Positions 50,076-59,134 of a DNA stretch of 64,000 nt are shown here, in pieces. How positions within the stretch are numbered: the first letter of the stretch is position 1; each line of letters begins with the position of its first letter. The position numbers and the translations under genes were made by a program. Origin of the DNA: Mucilaginibacter geliditolerans. GTDB lineage: Bacteria; Bacteroidota; Bacteroidia; Sphingobacteriales; Sphingobacteriaceae. The notes under the pieces are model-generated. The model was not told where the DNA came from, did no database searches, and saw only the letters and a list, made by a program, of their open reading frames with translations. Location of the stretch: NCBI RefSeq assembly GCF_014200495.1, contig NZ_JACHBY010000005.1, forward strand, positions 372,001 to 436,000, written 5' to 3'.

Positions 50076-52877
50076 TTAAAATAAGCCTAGTTGTCCCTTG
50101 TCGTCTATATCAATATCATCCGGATTGGTGATCTCAAAATCTATCTTTTTTATTGGAGGTGATTCCACGGATTCTTCTGATGATTCCACCACTTCTGATT
50201 TTGGTGATTCCACTGATTTTTCTGATGATTCCACCGATTTGACTTCTTCCGGCTTAGCTGATTTTTCAGTTGCTATTGGTGTATCTTCAGTTTCTTCTGC
50301 TTCCTCAATAATTTCTTCTTCCACTTCTGTAGTTTCCTCAACCTCAGCAACTGGTTCTGGTTCCGGCTCGCTTGATGCGAGCAGCTCAACAGTTTGCACC
50401 GTATGTATTGTAACCCGGTTGCCCATCGCCTTCATGCCTTTTACATCAATCAGTTCGGCTAGGTTTATCTCAACGGTTTCAGGTGTTTGGGTTTTGCCTT
50501 TAAGCTGATCAACCCTGGCAACAGGCTGTGATGTGCCGGAAATGAATATCATTTTTGAGCCGTTCTCATCGCTGATGATGCTGGTCTCCTTACCCGGAGG
50601 TGTGTTTTCAAACATGAAGCGCTTAACCAGGTAATTTTTTGATTTTCCATCGTAATGCACAACGGTATAAACTTTCTCCGGATCATATTTTTCAATCAGG
50701 ATCATGTTATCAAAAAAGTGATTGTTGAGGTCGAAACTGGTGAGCTCATAAATACCATTGCTCATTACAGTAAGTATGCGGTCGTCGCCATCAAATTCCC
50801 CTAAATATTTGCCACGGCTATCAACGTTCAATCGTTTCAATATCTCATCGTACCATATTTTACGGCCCGATAGGGTTGATATACCTTTGCTTTTAAGCGT
50901 GATCTTTTTAACAGGGTATTTGGTTACAATGTTACCCATCGATCCACGGCCTTTAATAGCTATGTTAGCGAAATCCTCATCAAACTGCAGCTTTTTAAGT
51001 TTGGAGTGCGGCTTAAGCTGTACGTTAATGATCTCGGCCTCGCCGTTAGGGTTGGCACTAAAGTATAATACTTTTGATGCCTTTGAGCCTTTGGTCAGGT
51101 CATATTCCTTATCACGCGTTACGCCGGTTACCGAGAAACGCTTAACATAGCTTACACCACTTGCACCATCCTTGTAAATGAGGTTGTAAACAGTGCGTTC
51201 ATCGTTCTTTTTAAATACGGCAACGTGGATAATATCCTTACCCACAAAAACTTTGTCCTGCACCTTGGTTATCACGCACAAGCCATCCGAACGGAAAACA
51301 ATGATCTCATCAATATCCGAGCAATCACCAACAAACTCATCCTTCTTTAAGCCGGTGCCTATAAAGCCATCAATCCGATTCACATACAGCTTAACATTGG
51401 CCAATGCTACCTGGGCGGCTTCAACTTTGTCGAACGTGCGTAGCTCAGTTTTACGTTCGCGGCCCTTACCGTACTTTTCTTTTAGTTTGGCGAACCAATC
51501 AATAGTATATTCGGTAAGGTGTTTAAGATGATGTTTTACTGTTTTTATTTCGGCCTCTAAAGCTTTGATCTGCTCATCCGTTTTCTTAACATCAAAACGG
51601 GTGATGCTGCTCATTGGCTTGTCGATAAGTTTCTTATAATCATCAGCCAATATCTCCCTGTAAAACTGCGGAAAGAACGGTTCGAACAAGCGGTTCAATA
51701 CTTCCAGCACCTGCTCAAAGTTTGATGAACCTTCATAATCAGCATGCTTGTACATGCCCTCCTGTATAAAGATCTTGAGCAACGAGCTGAAGAAGATCTT
51801 TTCCATCAGTTCCTTCAGCTTTATCTGCAGTTCCTGTTTAAGCAGCTCGCGGGTAAAGTGTGTGCTTTCGGATAGCATATCATTCACGCTCATAAAGCGC
51901 GGCTTGTCATCCTGTATTACGCAGGTATTGGGCGATATGGAAACCTCGCAATCGGTAAAAGCAAAAAGCGCGTCGATGGTAACATCAGGCGATATCCCCG
52001 GTGCCAGGTGGATCATGATCTCCACATTTTGCGCCGTATTATCCTCAATCTTTTTGATCTTGATTTTACCCTTATCATTGGCTGATATAATACTATCGAT
52101 CAGGCTGCCTGTTGTAGTGCTGAAAGGTATTTCGGTAATGGCAAGCGTTTTCTTATCCCGTTCAACAATTTTTGCACGTACCCTAACCTTGCCACCACGC
52201 TGCCCATCATTATAAGCTGAAGCATCTGCCATGCCCCCGGTAGGGAAATCGGGCAATAGATTTGGCGTGATGCCTTTAAGCACATCAATTGATGCGTCAA
52301 TAAGTTCAATAAAATTATGCGGTAATATTTTGGTGGCTAAACCTACCGCAATACCTTCAGCTCCCTGGGCCAATAGTAAAGGGAATTTAATAGGCAGGGT
52401 TATAGGCTCCTTGTTACGGCCATCGTAACTAGCTTGCCATATAGTAGTATCAGCATTAAAAGCAACCTCGAGCGCAAACTTTGATAAACGGGCCTCAATA
52501 TAACGTGGCGCTGCAGCCGAGTCGCCGGTTACAGGGTCGCCCCAGTTACCCTGGCAATCAATCATCAGGTTTTTTTGCCCGATTTGCACCATAGCATCAC
52601 CAATTGAAGCATCCCCATGCGGGTGATATTTCATGGTGTTACCAATAACGTTGGCGGCTTTGTTAAAACGCCCGTCGTCCATTTCTTTAAGCGAATGCAG
52701 GATACGGCGCTGCACGGGTTTTAAACCATCATTTATATGCGGTACGGCACGGTCAAGAATTACATACGATGCATAATCCAGGAACCAGTTTTCGTACAAT
52801 CCGTCGAGGGAGGTGATGTTATGTAATTTTTCTTCGCTATTAGCAGGTATATCGTTCGGGTTTAAATCTTCGCTCAT
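50076..52877 (-). CDS. parC: DNA topoisomerase IV subunit A (ParC/GyrA family)
   Basis: This type II topoisomerase A subunit cleaves and passes DNA. It has 933 residues from the ATG at 52877. The breakage-reunion domain opens YENWFLDYASYVILDRAVPH and contains the active Tyr126 in AAAPRYIEARLSK. A C-terminal beta-pinwheel region (about 490-810) follows. The last 120 residues form an acidic tail rich in Glu, Ser, Pro and Val, with repeated ESSEKSVES phrases, and end in QLGLF, a match to the bacterial clamp-binding motif. No subunit B gene is in the window. The in-frame TTG at 52886 is less likely as start. Confidence 0.95.
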   Translation of the reverse strand: MSEDLNPNDIPANSEEKLHNITSLDGLYENWFLDYASYVILDRAVPHINDGLKPVQRRILHSLKEMDDGRFNKAANVIGNTMKYHPHGDASIGDAMVQIGQKNLMIDCQGNWGDPVTGDSAAAPRYIEARLSKFALEVAFNADTTIWQASYDGRNKEPITLPIKFPLLLAQGAEGIAVGLATKILPHNFIELIDASIDVLKGITPNLLPDFPTGGMADASAYNDGQRGGKVRVRAKIVERDKKTLAITEIPFSTTTGSLIDSIISANDKGKIKIKKIEDNTAQNVEIMIHLAPGISPDVTIDALFAFTDCEVSISPNTCVIQDDKPRFMSVNDMLSESTHFTRELLKQELQIKLKELMEKIFFSSLLKIFIQEGMYKHADYEGSSNFEQVLEVLNRLFEPFFPQFYREILADDYKKLIDKPMSSITRFDVKKTDEQIKALEAEIKTVKHHLKHLTEYTIDWFAKLKEKYGKGRERKTELRTFDKVEAAQVALANVKLYVNRIDGFIGTGLKKDEFVGDCSDIDEIIVFRSDGLCVITKVQDKVFVGKDIIHVAVFKKNDERTVYNLIYKDGASGVSYVKRFSVTGVTRDKEYDLTKGSKASKVLYFSANPNGEAEIINVQLKPHSKLKKLQFDEDFANIAIKGRGSMGNIVTKYPVKKITLKSKGISTLSGRKIWYDEILKRLNVDSRGKYLGEFDGDDRILTVMSNGIYELTSFDLNNHFFDNMILIEKYDPEKVYTVVHYDGKSKNYLVKRFMFENTPPGKETSIISDENGSKMIFISGTSQPVARVDQLKGKTQTPETVEINLAELIDVKGMKAMGNRVTIHTVQTVELLASSEPEPEPVAEVEETTEVEEEIIEEAEETEDTPIATEKSAKPEEVKSVESSEKSVESPKSEVVESSEESVESPPIKKIDFEITNPDDIDIDDKGQLGLF

Positions 52878-52919
52878 TATTAGCAATAAAAATTATGGAC
52901 TGGTAAAGATATGTATAAT

Positions 52920-52950
52920 GTGCAGATGTGCGGATGTGCAGATATGCACA
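52920..52950. repeat. Short tandem repeat of 8-base units
   Basis: Four consecutive units of the type GTGCAGAT precede parC on the divergent side. Function, if any, is unknown. Confidence 0.75.
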
Positions 52951-53100
52951 TTTTTTGAACATATGGCACGTAATACACAGATTTGAACATTAAAGAAAGT
53001 TAATTTATATGATTTGATTTGATTATGCATGGATGATTGCGGCTATTTAAAATAGTGTTGCTTATTATATGTTATTTAAATAATTAGTAAATTTGATATT

Positions 53101-53325
53101 ATGACGAGGCTAACAATAGAAATTGATAAAGAACGGGATCTACCTGTTCTGAAAGCTTTACTAAGTAGAATGGATTTGAGATTTCAGGTGGATGATGATG
53201 AGTGGGGTGATCTTTCAGATGCAGAAATTGAGGGCATAAAATCAGGTCTTGAAGATTTGGATGCCGGCCGTGTGCATTCACATGACAGCGTTATGGCCCA
53301 TGTAGATAAAAAATTAAATAGATAG
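53101..53325 (+). CDS. Antitoxin of a type II toxin-antitoxin pair
   Basis: The 74-residue acidic protein begins with a short beta strand (TRLTIEID), as in DNA-binding antitoxins of several families, and ends in a helical, charged part (EGIKSGLEDLDAGRVHSHDS). It lies 9 bases before a ParE/RelE-like toxin gene, the usual antitoxin-first order. I do not assign the antitoxin to a named family. Confidence 0.75.
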   Translation: MTRLTIEIDKERDLPVLKALLSRMDLRFQVDDDEWGDLSDAEIEGIKSGLEDLDAGRVHSHDSVMAHVDKKLNR

Positions 53326-53334
53326 CAGATTATT

Positions 53335-53631
53335 GTGGCTGTAGATTTAATTTGGTCGGAAAGGGCATTAAAAGAGTACGATCTGCTTCTGGATTATTTG
53401 TTAGATGAATGGGGAACAGATATTACCATAAGGGTTAGCAGAGAGATTGATCACACCGTGTTACATATCCAAAACTATCCGGAACATTATCCTGTTTTTC
53501 TAAAGAATAAAAATATACGTCGTTGCGTTGCTTCGCCCCAAACTTCTATCTATTTCAGAGTTAATAAAGGTGTGATTGAAATAATATCACTTTTCGATAA
53601 CAGGCAAAATCCTGATAAGCTTAAATTGTAA
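53335..53631 (+). CDS. ParE/RelE-family toxin
   Basis: The 98-residue protein has the ParE/RelE fold pattern: WSERALKEYDLLLDYLLDEW, then RRCVASPQTSIYFRV and EIISLFDNRQNP at the end. ParE-type toxins poison gyrase while RelE types cut mRNA; the final motif favours a ParE-like member. It starts with GTG 9 bases after the antitoxin stop. It converges with the DUF1905 gene, 8 bases apart. Confidence 0.88.
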   Translation: MAVDLIWSERALKEYDLLLDYLLDEWGTDITIRVSREIDHTVLHIQNYPEHYPVFLKNKNIRRCVASPQTSIYFRVNKGVIEIISLFDNRQNPDKLKL

Positions 53632-53639
53632 TTTTCAAA

Positions 53640-54146
53640 TCATTCCTTCCTCATCTCCCTTATCATTGTGTTGTAATCCCATCTTCTCAGCATAGCATTA
53701 ATAGTATTTACAATGCGCTTAGCGCGTGTTTCGCTGGTTTTGGCGCTGTTTATCCATTTTATAAAATAATCACGGTGTGATTTTGCCAGGCTGTTAAAAA
53801 ACTCAAATGCTTCGGGTTCAAAATCAAAACATTCCATTAAATCATCGGGGATCTCCACCTTATAATCTGTGTCTTCTTCAAGTCTTACTTGTAATACAGC
53901 CCCGGCATTTTTATGAATACCTTTTCTAATCTCGGCCTTTAATGCCATAATAAAGTTGCCTTCGCCCATTGGCATTAAAGCCAGCCCGCTCACCGGGAAA
54001 GCATCCAGCATGCCCCTAACCCTGAATGATTTTTTATTTCCGGGCTTAATTTGCTGCGCAATATCAGCAGGAACCTCAATATAGGTCCATCCTGTTTTTT
54101 CGCCCTGTTCATTAAATTGCAAAATAATGGTGTTAAACTCAACCAT
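53640..54146 (-). CDS. DUF1905 / YdeI-OmpD-associated-like protein
   Basis: The 168-residue cytoplasmic protein has an N-terminal DUF1905 barrel (about 1-95: GWTYIEVPADIAQQI, then RVRGMLDAFPVSGLALMPMG) and a C-terminal helical OmdA-like part (about 120-165: EFFNSLAKSHRDYFIKWINS, then KRIVNTINAML). The latter resembles proteins called bacteriocin-protection factors, but its role is unproven. It converges with the toxin gene. Confidence 0.88.
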   Translation of the reverse strand: MVEFNTIILQFNEQGEKTGWTYIEVPADIAQQIKPGNKKSFRVRGMLDAFPVSGLALMPMGEGNFIMALKAEIRKGIHKNAGAVLQVRLEEDTDYKVEIPDDLMECFDFEPEAFEFFNSLAKSHRDYFIKWINSAKTSETRAKRIVNTINAMLRRWDYNTMIREMRKE

Positions 54147-54309
54147 GTTATTGTTGTATTTTCTGTTTGTTTAAGATTTTTGAAATTATTTACACCTAAT
54201 GTTAAATGTTTGTTAAATCTCAATTCCGGAGTAAATTGTTTGTAACACTTCGGATGTTCATGGTGTCATATGGGTATAAATTTAATCAATAAATTAATAC
54301 ACAAAAATC

Positions 54310-54735
54310 ATGAAAACACTTAAATCAATGGTAGCAGGTATCTCATTACTTCTTGCCTGCATAACCGCAAATGCCGCAGTTAAATCACATGCTACTCAAC
54401 CAACAGAAAAAGATGTTGTAAATATTTACATTAATGCTATAGCAAATGGTAAGACAGATAATTTAGATAAAGTATTGGGCGACGACCTGCAATTTAATAT
54501 GCAGCGCGGCCAAAGGGTAAACACATTTACCAAAGAGCAATTAATGAACTACCTGAAAAGTAATACAGTATCAGGCGAGTCGGTAAATACTACAACCACC
54601 GTTCTTTCTGATGATGAAAACTCTAGTAAAGTAAAAATTGACTTTAAATACGATGGTTATACCCGTACTGATGTAGTTACCCTCGACAAATCGTTCGGTT
54701 GGAAAATAACCAGTGTGAACAGTACTTTTAAGTAA
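54310..54735 (+). CDS. Exported NTF2-like (lumazine-binding-like) protein, paralogue 1
   Basis: The 141-residue precursor has a signal peptide (1-22, KSMVAGISLLLACITANA) and a single NTF2-like fold domain of the Lumazine_bd_2 type. It shares overall pattern with the gene at 55429: IYINAIANGKTDNLDKVLGD versus TYVDAMMRGKLEGLNDVIDP, and WKITSVNSTFK versus WKIINVYSVFN. The function is unknown. A clear terminator follows. Confidence 0.82.
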   Translation: MKTLKSMVAGISLLLACITANAAVKSHATQPTEKDVVNIYINAIANGKTDNLDKVLGDDLQFNMQRGQRVNTFTKEQLMNYLKSNTVSGESVNTTTTVLSDDENSSKVKIDFKYDGYTRTDVVTLDKSFGWKITSVNSTFK

Positions 54736-54759
54736 AGAACAGTAGTTGGTTCGATGAAG

Positions 54760-54785
54760 GGTCCCGGCTTACCGGGGCCTTTTTT
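54760..54785 (+). terminator. Terminator after NTF2-like paralogue 1
   Basis: GGTCCCGG-CTTA-CCGGGGCC is followed by six T residues. Confidence 0.9.
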
Positions 54786-54786
54786 G

Positions 54787-55320
54787 TTATATCTCCTTAC
54801 GCATTTTAACAATCATAATATGTTCGCCATCAGGCAGAGAAACCGGTGTTTTTGCTAAGCTTTTATAACCCATTGCCCTGTAAAGCGGTTCGCCGGGCAA
54901 TGTAGCGCCAAGTTCCAGGGCTTTAAAACCATTTTTAATGGCTTCGGCTTCGCATAAATTTATCATCATTTTGCCAATTCCCTGCCGGGCCCAACCCGGG
55001 TGAACAAAAAACGCGCGGATACGTGCTGCATCAGTTGCAGGATCAAGTAAAGGATCGGCAACGGCCTTATGCTGGTCGCCGCCATACAAGGTTTCTCTTT
55101 TACTCCATCCGCCACAGGCAATTATTTGATTATCGGCCTCGGCTACATAGTAAGTTTCATCAATTAATAGCTGCGTATCAATACCAAAAATGTATTTAAT
55201 AGAGCTTTCAATTTGCATTTCGGTATAATACCCTTTGCTAAGTCCGCGTACGGATTCAGCTATCAGTTGCTGTAAAACGGGTACATCATTAAAGGTGGCT
55301 AGGCGTGTTGTAACGGGCAT
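54787..55320 (-). CDS. GNAT-family N-acetyltransferase
   Basis: The 177-residue enzyme shows the acetyl-CoA motif FFVHPGWARQGIGKMMI (about 107-123) and LYRAMGYKSLAKTPV. The substrate is unknown. It lies between the two NTF2-like paralogues on the opposite strand. Confidence 0.88.
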   Translation of the reverse strand: MPVTTRLATFNDVPVLQQLIAESVRGLSKGYYTEMQIESSIKYIFGIDTQLLIDETYYVAEADNQIIACGGWSKRETLYGGDQHKAVADPLLDPATDAARIRAFFVHPGWARQGIGKMMINLCEAEAIKNGFKALELGATLPGEPLYRAMGYKSLAKTPVSLPDGEHIMIVKMRKEI

Positions 55321-55428
55321 GTGTTAAATATCTGTTAAATCTACAAATAATCGAAAAATTGGTGCAACGTATTTTGTTTAACTGCTGTCTAATAGGCATA
55401 AACAAATTCGAAACTAAATTCTTAAACC

Positions 55429-55854
55429 ATGAAAATATTAAAACCTGTTATGCTGTTAGTCATCGCGTTGATGGTTAACACTGCTGTTAAAGCAAATAAA
55501 ACCGATGAAGGCGTGCTCACTAAAACCCACGCCATAGACACTTATGTAGATGCCATGATGCGCGGAAAGCTGGAAGGCCTTAATGATGTGATTGACCCCA
55601 CCGCAAAGTTTAGTTTGCTACAGAAAAAGCACCTGGTTAGCTATACTAAAAAGGAAATGATGGACTTTTTGAATACCACAAAAAATATTGAAGAAGATTG
55701 CACTGTCAACACATCGGTAGTTGAAACTGATACTGATATAGCTGTAGTAAAGGTTGATATGCAGTTTAAAACTTTTGTACGCAGCAATTATGTAACTATT
55801 GCCAATACCGGCAATGGCTGGAAGATCATAAACGTATACTCTGTCTTTAATTAG
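55429..55854 (+). CDS. Exported NTF2-like protein, paralogue 2
   Basis: The 141-residue precursor has a signal peptide (1-22) and the same fold and length as the gene at 54310; the two probably arose by duplication and then diverged, or moved apart around the GNAT gene. The function is unknown. A terminator follows. Confidence 0.82.
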   Translation: MKILKPVMLLVIALMVNTAVKANKTDEGVLTKTHAIDTYVDAMMRGKLEGLNDVIDPTAKFSLLQKKHLVSYTKKEMMDFLNTTKNIEEDCTVNTSVVETDTDIAVVKVDMQFKTFVRSNYVTIANTGNGWKIINVYSVFN

Positions 55855-55885
55855 GATTTTGCATTACGTTTAGTGTTTATGAGTT

Positions 55886-55914
55886 AGCTCCCTGCCAGGC
55901 GGGGGGCTTTTTTT
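55886..55914 (+). terminator. Terminator after NTF2-like paralogue 2
   Basis: AGCTCCC and GGGGGCT arms are followed by a run of T residues. Confidence 0.75.
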
Positions 55915-55946
55915 GTGTTATGAATTTAAGGTATGGGCAACTTATA

Positions 55947-56546
55947 TTATATCACAAGCTTATTAAAATATAAGGCAGCATCTTGCGCCTGCAGGCCATG
56001 ATCTTTGTGCCAGTTTGTAATTTTGGTATGATCCATATAATTTAGTTCAAGGCTCTCATACGATTTTTTGAGATCGCCACTAATGTATTTGCAATAATAT
56101 ACAATGTGTACTGATGTATGGGGCTGACTAAATTCGCCGGGTAACCGAGTGTAAAATTTTATAATTCCCATCGGTTCCACCACCAAATTCGCTTCTTCCA
56201 TAAACTCCCGTTTTATTGCAGTATCAGGGCTTTCACCAATATCAACCCATCCGCCTGGCATACCCCATAACAGGTCGTCGCTCCTCAGTTCAAGCAATAA
56301 TTGACCCTGTTCATTAAATAGCGCTCCGTTAACACCAACCTTGGGTGTAACATAGCCTAACTCCTGTTTAAACCTATTCTTTATTTCATCGGAAGATAGG
56401 CCGGTAATATCTGAATAATTATCAGCGGCTAATTGCAGCAAACGATTATAGTTTTCAATATCGTGGTGATTTTTACTATAATTTAAACCAAGCTGTGCTA
56501 TGGATCGCAATTCGTCCAGTAAATCAAGGTAATTTTTATTTGACAT
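55947..56546 (-). CDS. NUDIX hydrolase with N-terminal domain
   Basis: The 199-residue protein (start at 56546, MSNKNYLDLL) has a NUDIX_N domain (about 1-65) followed by a Nudix fold. The box GWVDIGESPDTAIKREFMEE fits the G-x5-E-x7-R-E-x2-E-E pattern. It probably cleaves a nucleoside diphosphate linked to another group. It overlaps the SGNH gene by 11 bases, which suggests translational coupling, although the two functions are not clearly linked. Confidence 0.9.
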   Translation of the reverse strand: MSNKNYLDLLDELRSIAQLGLNYSKNHHDIENYNRLLQLAADNYSDITGLSSDEIKNRFKQELGYVTPKVGVNGALFNEQGQLLLELRSDDLLWGMPGGWVDIGESPDTAIKREFMEEANLVVEPMGIIKFYTRLPGEFSQPHTSVHIVYYCKYISGDLKKSYESLELNYMDHTKITNWHKDHGLQAQDAALYFNKLVI

Positions 56547-57195
56547 ATGACTGCAATACTTTTTGCCATTTATCATAACCTTTACTGTTTAAGTGTAGAT
56601 AATCCGATTGGAACAGGCTTGAATCGGGTGCAGCAGTTCCGGATTTATATATAACAGTGGTCACATCAATAAAATGACTTTTGGGCTTATCCTTTAAATA
56701 AGTTTTTATCAGAGCGTTGGCTTTATCAACCTCTGTAAAATATTTTGCCCGGCTTGGGCTTGGCTTTATCGACATGAAATAAATTTCAGCCGAGGGTGAT
56801 TTCTGGTTGATCATGCTCCATAGCTTAGTAAACTCATCGGCCACAAACTGCGCCGATTTTCCGGCAGCTATATCATTCTCACCTGCATAAATAAATATTT
56901 TGCGCGGATGGTAGGGGAAAAGAATATAAGGTGTATAGTAATCTACAATTTGCCAAAGCTCACAACCGCCTACGCCACGCCTTATGATTGGTTCATTGGC
57001 GAAACGTTGCTCCAGGTCGGTCCATTTGCGGATGGATGAACTGCCGATAAACAAAATACCATCCTTTTTTGGAAAATTTAAACTGTCCTGGTGTTTAAAT
57101 GCCTGTATCTCATTAGCAAAGGGAAAGCCCTGCTGTGCAAATACCCGGGTAGAAAATGTAAAGGCTAAAAAGAAGAGGAATAACTTTGATTTCAT
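56536..57195 (-). CDS. Exported SGNH/GDSL hydrolase
   Basis: The 219-residue protein has a signal peptide (1-20) and the four SGNH blocks: FIGSSSIRKW (Ser), VGGCELW (Gly), YAGENDIA (Asn) and SDYLHLNSKGY (Asp/His). It probably deacylates or deacetylates a lipid or carbohydrate ester in the periplasm. It overlaps the following NUDIX gene by 11 bases. Confidence 0.9.
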   Translation of the reverse strand: MKSKLFLFFLAFTFSTRVFAQQGFPFANEIQAFKHQDSLNFPKKDGILFIGSSSIRKWTDLEQRFANEPIIRRGVGGCELWQIVDYYTPYILFPYHPRKIFIYAGENDIAAGKSAQFVADEFTKLWSMINQKSPSAEIYFMSIKPSPSRAKYFTEVDKANALIKTYLKDKPKSHFIDVTTVIYKSGTAAPDSSLFQSDYLHLNSKGYDKWQKVLQSYVK

Positions 57196-57303
57196 GTTTA
57201 CTATTGGTTGTCGCTAAACTTTAACAGTTATTTTTAATCATACTAAATGTATAAAATAACAGCACATAAATAATTAAGTTTGAAAACTACGTTATATACG
57301 CAT

Positions 57304-57837
57304 ATGAATAAAAAATATTTGGCGGTAATTTTCTTTTTTTTAACGAATTATGCCATTGCACAGGTAAAACATACGGTAACAAAATCAAGCATTACCTTTA
57401 AAATAAGAAATATGGGTATCAACACCGATGGCAATATCGGTGGTTTGCAGGCCAATATTCAGTTTGATCCGGCAAATTTAAACAGCAGCATTATTGAGGC
57501 GACAGCCGATGTAAACACCATTAATAGTGATAATGACCTGCGCGATGAACACCTCAAAGGAGACTCTTTTTTTGATGCGGCGAAATACCCTAAGATCACT
57601 GTGAAATCGGTATCCATTAAGCAGAAGAGCGGCGATAATTATATCGGGCAGTTTAACATAACCATAAAAGCACGGACAAAGGCAGTTGATGTACCCTTCA
57701 CTTATACCGTGGCCGGTGCAAATGCCTCGTTCAAGGGTACAATGAAACTTAAACGCAGTGATTTTGACCTGGGCGGTGGCAGCATGGTTTTATCGGATGA
57801 TATTATCATAGCTATTGATGTGGAAACGAGTAAATAA
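57304..57837 (+). CDS. YceI-family lipid-binding-like protein
   Basis: The 177-residue exported protein has a signal peptide (MNKKYLAVIFFFLTNYAIA) and the YceI beta-barrel: VTKSSITFKIRNMGINTDG, then DLRDEHLKGDSFFDAAKYPK and a final KRSDFDLGGG. YceI proteins bind isoprenoid lipids; a ligand here is unknown. The ATG at 57304 is chosen over the in-frame TTG at 57280. Confidence 0.92.
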   Translation: MNKKYLAVIFFFLTNYAIAQVKHTVTKSSITFKIRNMGINTDGNIGGLQANIQFDPANLNSSIIEATADVNTINSDNDLRDEHLKGDSFFDAAKYPKITVKSVSIKQKSGDNYIGQFNITIKARTKAVDVPFTYTVAGANASFKGTMKLKRSDFDLGGGSMVLSDDIIIAIDVETSK

Positions 57838-57851
57838 TTATTATGCCAACG

Positions 57852-57937
57852 TGTCATTGCGAGCGATAGCGTGGCAACCTCGTCGCTTGCATATTGAACG
57901 CGACGAGGTTGCTTCATCGTTCCTCCTCGCAATGACA
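57852..57937. repeat. Family A palindromic repeat
   Basis: Outer arms TGTCATTGCGAG and CTCGCAATGACA, inner GCAACCTCGTCGC and GCGACGAGGTTGC; very close to the unit at 7628. Confidence 0.9.
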
Positions 57938-58020
57938 TGTTTTATAAAACCTTTTCCCCCTTAACATAAATATAACTTTCGCCCTCCAGCGCTATCGTTA
58001 ACAAATCGTAACTTTAACGT

Positions 58021-59085
58021 ATGAAATTGCGTGTATTGGTTTTAATAAACGCGGCAGCGGTAGCTATTACCCTTTCGGCCGTGAATTACTATTTTAGGCA
58101 TAGCTGGTATGATGTAATGATCACCTTTTTGGCGACCATTATCACCAGTTTTTTTGTTTTTTATTATTTGATAGAGAAATATATCTACTCAAAAATAAAG
58201 CTCATTTATAAACTTATCCATAACCTGAAACTGGGCCGCGACCTGCGCGACGCCCTTGGTGAACATGTAAGCGCCGACCCCATAAATGATGTGGAGCAGG
58301 AAGTGAAGGAATGGGCCCGCCAAAAGAAAACGGAAATTGATGAACTGCGTACGCAGGAAAAATTTCGCCGTGATTTTTTATCAAACATCTCCCACGAATT
58401 TAAAACGCCGCTGTTTGCCATACAGGGCTATATTGAAGCTATACAGGATGATGAGTTTGACGACCTGGATATGGCCCGGGATTTTTTAACCAAAGCATCA
58501 CGCAATGTGGACCGGCTGAGCTACCTGATTAAAGACCTTGACGAGATCTCAAAACTGGAGACCGGGGAGATGGCTATCAACTACTCCAAATTTAAGATCA
58601 ATGACCTTATAAAGGAGGTTTTTGAATCGATGGAGATGAAAGCCAAGCAGCATAACATAAAATTAATATTCAAGCAAAAATATGATGAGCCAATTGCGGT
58701 AAATGCCGACCGTGAAAAGATAATTCAGGTGTTGGTAAATCTTATTGATAACTCATTTAAATACGGAAAAGAGGGTGGAAGCACCTCTATAAGTTTGTTT
58801 GACTTGCATGACCAGGTGCTGGTTGAGGTTACGGATGACGGCATCGGAATAGAGGAAAAATACCTTCCACGCCTGTTTGAGCGCTTTTTTAGAACGGATA
58901 CCAGCCGCTCAAGGCAAATAGGTGGCTCGGGATTAGGATTGGCTATTGTTAAACATATTATTGAGGCGCACCAGCAAACTATTAATGTGCGCAGTACTGA
59001 AAGTTTGGGATCTACTTTTGGGTTCACTTTGCAAAAGTCAAAGCAGTCTTTACAATTCCCTAACATTCCTGTTTTAAAGAATTAA
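58021..59085 (+). CDS. Sensor histidine kinase (PhoR-like by context)
   Basis: The 354-residue membrane kinase has two hydrophobic segments (about 5-22 and 31-50) with almost no periplasmic loop. HisKA motif FLSNISHEFKTPLFAIQGYI contains phosphorylated His125. The ATPase boxes are NLIDNSFKYG, DDGIGIEE and GGSGLGLAIVKH. No response regulator is adjacent. The DUF47 and PiT genes follow 49 bases later with their own promoter box, so I infer a phosphate-sensing role only from position. Confidence 0.9.
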   Translation: MKLRVLVLINAAAVAITLSAVNYYFRHSWYDVMITFLATIITSFFVFYYLIEKYIYSKIKLIYKLIHNLKLGRDLRDALGEHVSADPINDVEQEVKEWARQKKTEIDELRTQEKFRRDFLSNISHEFKTPLFAIQGYIEAIQDDEFDDLDMARDFLTKASRNVDRLSYLIKDLDEISKLETGEMAINYSKFKINDLIKEVFESMEMKAKQHNIKLIFKQKYDEPIAVNADREKIIQVLVNLIDNSFKYGKEGGSTSISLFDLHDQVLVEVTDDGIGIEEKYLPRLFERFFRTDTSRSRQIGGSGLGLAIVKHIIEAHQQTINVRSTESLGSTFGFTLQKSKQSLQFPNIPVLKN

Positions 59086-59107
59086 CATTAACTTAACATT
59101 GCAAACT

Positions 59108-59115
59108 TACCTTTG
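59108..59115 (+). promoter_or_regulatory. Bacteroidota -7 box (TACCTTTG) of the phosphate operon
   Basis: TACCTTTG lies 19 bases before the start of the DUF47 gene. It separates the phosphate operon from the histidine kinase gene upstream. Confidence 0.6.
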
Positions 59116-59134
59116 CTGAAATTCGATAAAAAGT

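Noticed and set aside
53640..54146. DUF1905 protein as a third part of the toxin-antitoxin pair
   Set aside because: It is convergent, not in the same operon, and has the size and layout of ordinary DUF1905/OmdA-like proteins.
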